A stretch of DNA of 35,953 bases from Glomus cerebriforme (taxonomy: Eukaryota > Glomeromycota > Glomeromycetes > Glomerales > Glomeraceae). The DNA lies in contig QKYT01000136.1 of the NCBI GenBank assembly GCA_003550305.1, positions 33,803 through 69,755 on the forward strand, given 5' to 3'. Positions 31,301-35,953 of this stretch are shown in pieces. The position numbers were made by a program, and so were the translations under genes. The notes beneath the pieces are model-generated. The model searched no databases, was not told where the DNA came from, and was given only the letters and a program-made list of their open reading frames with translations. The number at the start of each line of letters is the position of its first letter. Within the stretch, counting starts at the first letter, position 1.

Positions 31301-33039
31301 TGTTTACCTCATTTTTTGGTGAAGTATTTTTAGAGCCTAGATGTAACTTTTCTGAAGATATTCTATAATCTCAATAACCTCTTTGTATATAGACCAGTAT
31401 TTGTGAAAAAGTTCAAGAAATAAAATTGATTAAACTGGATCAAATAATAACTAACTACTTACTACACATACAATCCTACTTGAATAATCACGTAAGTATG
31501 TTCGTATAATGAAAATCTGGTTAATCATGTTCCTATAAAAATAGTAAAATTGCATAGTTGAAATTAACTCCGTACTTTAGTTAGATTTTTCACAATGATT
31601 AGTAATAACAATTTTCAACTAAAAAGCAGAATGATCAATAGATCAACTATCCTACCACATGTGAAAAAGTGATACTATAAAAAAAAAATAATGTAAATGA
31701 AATTAAAAATCTTTATTGCAATGTAATTCTACTGCTAAAAGAAAGAATAAAAATACTATTACTATTGCTATTATTTCTGGGACATGATTCTATTAGTATA
31801 ATGAATGCTAAGAAAATTGGAATAAGAAACATGATCTGTAAAGAACGCTAACGTTCTGAACCATATATCACATAAACATTAATTGCAGGATTTAATTTTG
31901 TCACTTTTGCTTTATATTTTCTAACTTTTCCTATCACAATACTCAAGTTATTAAGCATTTTTTCTGTGTTTCATGATTGAACTGAAAATTTAATGAGATC
32001 TAACAACTTTACTATGATATTGACGGTAGTAACGTCTGGTGATTATGGCTTCTTTAGTGGAAGTTTTAGAATAGCATTTCTTCCCGGTCATATAATTTCT
32101 TTTTCTAGATCTTGTGTAAAAAGTCCCTTCATGAATCTGTTTTCTCCATTCGTTAATGTCAGTTTGTTCAGTTCCTTAAAAAATTAATAAGTTTGGCTTT
32201 ACTGATCAAACATATACAGTACATAAAGTAAAATATAAATCAGTAGGTTTACCATTTTGATCCCAAACTAGTAAGTTCATCTTTATTTAAAAACATTAAA
32301 ATTTCTTCATGCTTTTTGTACAGTTATCCTTCTGCATCCCACTTGGTTACTTGAGTCCAATTATAGTTTTTGTGACTTTTATAACTTTACGTTACAAAGT
32401 GAACAACTTTTACTAATATCTAATGTACCTTTATAATCATGAAGGATAGGTAGGATTTCAATAAAATTTTCTTTAAAAAATACCCATTATTATACATCTT
32501 CTATGACGCATCATTAACTGTTATCTTAAAATGATATATTTTATTTTTTTGTATTTTTTTTTTGTAAAAATAAAGTTTTTTACTTCTGTTTATCTATTTT
32601 TTCATATAAATCATTACATAATTGTGTTGAAATATTAACAGTAAAATCTAAGTCTTAAAATTGTAGTTTAATTGGTCAATAAGTTTAATTATAATTTTGA
32701 ATTAGTTATGATATTGCAAATTAGTTGGACTTCAAAATCTGTAATTTTTGCAATATCATAATTGATCATATAATTATGACAATAAAAAATAAATCTTTTT
32801 ATTTATTTTAATTCATATTTATTTAATATTATATCTTATATATTTAAATATAAATACTTAATTTTATTAGTAAATTTCTTATTTAATGATAAAAAAAAAA
32901 AGAAAAAGTAAATATAAAATAATTTAAAATTGACTATATATTCTAAAATGTATTATTAAAAAAATAGTTTAGATAAAATTATATTTTATTTATAAATAAA
33001 GAATAAAATTTATATAATAAGTATCAAAATCAAAATTTA
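31301..33039. other. Gene-free AT-rich stretch
   Basis: No supportable gene. A 64-codon plus-strand ORF (31993-32187) has no recognisable features. There is one clear inverted repeat, TTATGATATTGCAAA at 32706-32720 with its perfect complement at 32747-32761. Confidence 0.4.
32706..32761. repeat. Inverted repeat, 15-bp perfect arms
   Basis: TTATGATATTGCAAA (32706-32720) and TTTGCAATATCATAA (32747-32761) around a 26-base spacer, with weaker outer pairing. It is probably a small MITE or hairpin. Confidence 0.65.
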
Positions 33040-33328
33040 TACAGTTATCTTCTCATATAATTATCTCCTTTATAGTTATAATTCCCTTTAATCATATTAT
33101 TTGTCAGTCCTGATTTTATTATATATAAAAATCCTTATTTATAGTCACAAATGTCCTATAATCACTATTATACCAAATTGCTATCCTAATTAAATAATAA
33201 TTATATAAAAAATTCCTTCTTTATAATCATTAGCCAATTACTGTAAAATCGTGAAAATAAGCACCTCTTAAAAATAAGCACCTCTCCCTATTTTGCATGA
33301 TCTCATATAGCAATAAAACATAAGGATA

Positions 33329-34280
33329 CAGTCAACCTCTCTTATAATCATACCTTTTGGGACCAGTAAATGCTGTGATTATAAAGAAATATGCTTATAG
33401 CAAGGTTTTTGTTTTATAATCATATGTATATGAAATTTAATATTAATGTGATTATAATTTTTTTTTTGTAAAAAAACTTTCCAATACAAAATATAAAAAA
33501 TATTACTAATATTAATAATGGTAATTATTTAAAATTATAAAATGAAAAATAATAAAAAAATAGAAAATTTATATTATAGGAAATTTATTATATATTAGAA
33601 TAATTTTTTGTATTATATGAATAAATAGTTATGCATTAGTATTACTTTATTTAAAGGATTTTTATAATGTATTACTTATAGAGCTTCAAACAGTCCAGTT
33701 CAGTTCCAATTTTCAATTCTTTTTTAATTAATCAGAATTGAAAAATATTAATAATTTATCATCCTGTGATTATAAAAGGACGAATTATAACTTGTTAGAA
33801 TTATCTTATTGAGACACATTTAATGGTAGTAAAACCACATCTCTAGCACTGATAGATGAAAATCTAATTTTTCAAAAAAATGAAAACCTAAAATCTTATC
33901 TATCAGTACTAAAGATGCGGTTTTACTACCATTAGATATGTCTTGATGAGACAATTCCAATAAACTATAATTATTAATATTTTATGATTCTGATCAATCA
34001 GAAAAGAACTGAAATTGGAATCATTCAGAGCTCTAATTACTTGATTTAAGGTATTTTTTATAAGTTTATATTACACTAATATAATTGGTTGGTGATTATA
34101 AAGAAAGAATTTTTTATATGATTACTATTTAATTGGGATAACAATTTGGTATGATAGTGATTATAGGGCATTTGTAACTATAAAGGAGAATTTTTATATA
34201 TAATAAGATCAGAACTGACAAATGATGTGATTAAAGGGAATTGTGACTATAAAGAAGGTGATTATATGGGAAGACGACTG
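33329..34280. mobile_element. Inner inverted X copy nested in MITE Y
   Basis: A 952-bp element begins CAGTCAACCTCTCTTATAAT at 33329 and ends at 34280 (inward CAGTCGTCTTCCCATATAAT), flanked by TA at 33327-33328 and 34281-34282. Its sequence is the reverse complement of the outer X: its left arm (GGGACCAGTAAATGCTGTGA) matches the outer right arm, and its right arm matches the outer left arm. It is a second transposition of the same family into DNA already inside the first copy. Confidence 0.8.
33681..34033. repeat. Palindromic core element C, copy 1
   Basis: Long imperfect palindrome bounded by GAGCTTCAAA and GAGCTC with flanking TA. The inner arms AATGGTAGTAAAACCACATC and its counterpart at about 33910-33932 pair almost perfectly around an A/T loop. 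It probably began as a separate MITE inserted in the X ancestor. Confidence 0.65.
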
Positions 34281-34424
34281 TATATATAAAAAAATATCAC
34301 AAAAATAAGTACCTTCCTAAGCTTTTTATCCAGATCCCTTGTAAAAAGAGATGTTTATTTTTACAATTTTACAGTATATTAGTATAATACAAACTTATAA
34401 AAAATACCTTAAATCAAGTAATTA

Positions 34425-34816
34425 GAACTTTGAATAATTCCAATTTTCAGTTCTTTCCTGATTAGTCAGAATTAAAAAATATTAATAATTCATCATTCTG
34501 TGATTGTAGGAGAATAAAATATAGCTTGTTGGAATCATCTCATTAAAATGTACCTAATGGTAGTAAAATTGCATCTCTAGTACTGATAAATAAAATTTTA
34601 GTTTTTCATTTTTTTGAAAAATTAGATTTTCTTATTGGTGCTAAAGATGGATTTTACTACCATTAGATGTATTTTGATAAGATGATTTCAATAAGTTATA
34701 TTTCATTCTTTTATGATTATAAGATGATGAATTATTAATATTTTTTTGATTCTAATCAATTAGAAAAAAACTAAAAATTGGAACTGAACTGGACTATTTG
34801 AAGCTTTACAAATAAT
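34425..34816. repeat. Palindromic core element C, copy 2
   Basis: A counterpart of 33681-34033 in opposite orientation, with the same order of words (TTCCAATTTTCAGTTCTTT, then CTAATGGTAGTAAAATTGCA). It ends TTTGAAGCTT followed by TA. It lies inside the outer X copy. Confidence 0.65.
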
Positions 34817-35537
34817 ACAAATTATAAAAATCCTTTAAATAAAGTAATATTAATGTGTAATTATTTATTCATATAATATAAAAAATAAACTATTATTAAT
34901 ATTAGTAATATTCTTTATATTTTATATTAAAAAGTTTTTTTACAAAAAAATTTTAGATAAATTATATATAAAATATAAAACAAAAACTTTGCTATAAGCA
35001 CATTCCTTTATAATTACAGCATTTACTGGTCCTAAGAGATGTGATTATAAGGAAGATTAACTGTATATTTTTAATACAAATTTTACTTATTATATTGTAT
35101 ATTATATAAATTTAATATTTAGTATTTTCTAAAATAAGTATTTTTATATGGATTTTGTAATTTATCTTTCGAAAATTAAAATTTTGGGTTATGCAAAATT
35201 TTTAAAAAGATAATTTTATTGCAGATTATTTAATTCTAGCTGGAATTATGAATTACGTAACACTAGTAATACATCGTCATGGTGACTTTTTGGATTATAT
35301 AACGTTACTTAAGATCCAAATAAGAAAATTTTGGCTAGCATTATAAAATTTGGGCAAAATTAAACGTGATGAATAACATATAATAAATAGTATTTATCAT
35401 ATCGAAAAAATTCTAAGTTTCTAGAATAAATAGTAAAAATGGAAAACTATGATGTGATGTAAAGGTGACAAATTATTATATAGTATAAATCATGTAATAT
35501 ATACTTGTTATTTCATAGATTTTTGAGAATAACTAGG

Positions 35538-35590
35538 TTATTCACTGATGCCTTGGAGCCCCCCGAAGAGAGAGGAGCATCAGTGAATAA
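35538..35590. repeat. Hairpin with GC-rich loop
   Basis: TTATTCACTGATGC (35538-35551) and its perfect complement (35577-35590) enclose a loop with CTTGGAGCCCCCCGAAGAG, very GC-rich for this genome. Outer sequences (CTTGTTATTTCATAGA and its counterpart TCTATTGAAATAACAGG) extend the symmetry to about 130 bp. Confidence 0.75.
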
Positions 35591-35642
35591 AGTTATTCAT
35601 AAGATTTCTATTGAAATAACAGGTTTATCTCATTGCGTATGA

Positions 35643-35736
35643 TGTATACACTGATGGATTTTATATTTAATATACTTTTCTCAAGCTTCTTATAAACTAG
35701 TGGAATAAGTGACAAAAAAATCCATCAGTGTATACA
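35643..35736. repeat. Inverted repeat with 16-bp perfect arms
   Basis: TGTATACACTGATGGA at 35643-35658 and its complement at 35721-35736. The word CACTGATG is shared with the neighbouring hairpin at 35538-35590, so the two may be related elements. Confidence 0.7.
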
Positions 35737-35953
35737 TAATACCGATGGGATAAAATAGATCATATGACAGAAATAGTGATGTATATCTTCTCTAGTAACA
35801 CCAAAGATCCAGAAAAATTCTAATATCAAATCACAAATTTTTATACTAATTATAGTAAAAATATTTGATAATTCTAGCCTGCTGGTGCCTTAATGTGGGC
35901 TATAAATCTAGGTTGCATGATTGCACTAGTAATATGTGATGCCATTTGGCAAT

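Larger units (their letters stand above)
33241..34374. mobile_element. MITE Y inserted into X, itself interrupted
   Basis: The left terminus CTGTAAAATCGTGAAAATAA (33241) and the right terminus, read inward from 34374, CTGTAAAATTGTAAAAATAA are inverted repeats. TA flanks both ends (33239-33240, 34375-34376). The uninterrupted target, CCAATTATATTAG, is preserved in the inner X copy, which proves the insertion and its TA duplication. Without the nested copy Y is about 180 bp. Confidence 0.8.
33042..35063. mobile_element. Outer TA-flanked DNA transposon copy (X), interrupted
   Basis: The left end CAGTTATCTTCTCATATAAT at 33042 and the inverted right end at 35063 (read inward CAGTTAATCTTCCTTATAAT) are flanked by TA (33040-33041 and 35064-35065). 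The element is split by the insertion at 33241-34374; without it the copy is about 886 bp. It consists of a left arm (33042-33240 continued at 34377-34424), a palindromic core (34425-34816) and a right arm (34817-35063). It has no coding sequence. CAGT ends and TA duplication suggest a non-autonomous Tc1/mariner/pogo-type element. Confidence 0.75.
35064..35953. other. Repeat-rich right edge
   Basis: No gene. 35159-35366 repeats, in rearranged orientation, the interior of the hAT MITE at 1315-1709 (for example TTATAAAATTTGGGCAAAAT in both). Two hairpins follow at 35538-35590 and 35643-35736. Confidence 0.5.

Noticed and set aside
31993..32187. 64-codon plus-strand ORF
   Set aside because: Hydrophobic/Ser-Phe composition typical of chance, no neighbours, and no splice-linked exons.

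Overview
This is an AT-rich eukaryotic window, most likely from an arbuscular mycorrhizal fungus (Glomeromycotina, Rhizophagus-like). I base that on strong A+T bias, genes split by many short introns (about 55-120 nt) with GT..AG ends, poly-Asn/Ser coding stretches, abundant palindromic DNA repeats, and several decayed minus-strand ORFs that I recognise from memory as families greatly expanded in Rhizophagus. The genus call is inference; there are no database results here. A 195-base assembly gap lies at 17484-17678.

Layout. (1) 1-8300 is a graveyard of decayed, mostly minus-strand gene fragments: pieces of a coiled-coil/CxxC family, a Crinkler-like header domain and a plus-strand relic. It is broken up by an hAT-type MITE with a perfect 8-bp target duplication (1315-1709) and a TA-flanked MITE (4484-4669). 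(2) 8700-11040 is a tandem array of about 15 intron-shaped units. Each starts GTAAGT and ends in a pyrimidine tract plus TAG, separated by 22-44 nt 'mini-exons', with hairpins over the 5' splice site and the presumed branch point. (3) 11519-12475 is a helicase/ATPase-like relic with six internal stops and no frameshift. (4) 12965-17294 holds a small spliced gene, a small membrane-protein ORF and a three-exon, 760-residue coiled-coil protein gene. (5) 17300-21400 is gene-poor and includes the gap. (6) 21398-26669 is a compact conserved island of three genes whose full exon chains can be reconstructed: a SET/MYND (SMYD) lysine methyltransferase (minus, 11 exons), protein-L-isoaspartate O-methyltransferase (plus, 7 exons) and an HDHD3-like HAD hydrolase (minus, 6 exons). 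The first pair is divergent across about 176 bp; the second pair is convergent with 69 bp between stops. (7) 27730-29522 is another decayed lineage-type gene. (8) 29530-35953 is repeat-rich and includes a nested transposon: one element carries a MITE, which carries a second, inverted copy of the first element, each copy with its own palindromic core.

The three island genes are ordinary single-copy-type functions (protein methylation, isoaspartyl repair, phosphohydrolase-like). They sit between two repeat and pseudogene deserts. The most unusual objects are the intron-like tandem array at 9-11 kb, the nested self-insertion at 33.0-35.1 kb, and the NTR2/GCFC-like N-terminal exon in front of the SMYD gene.
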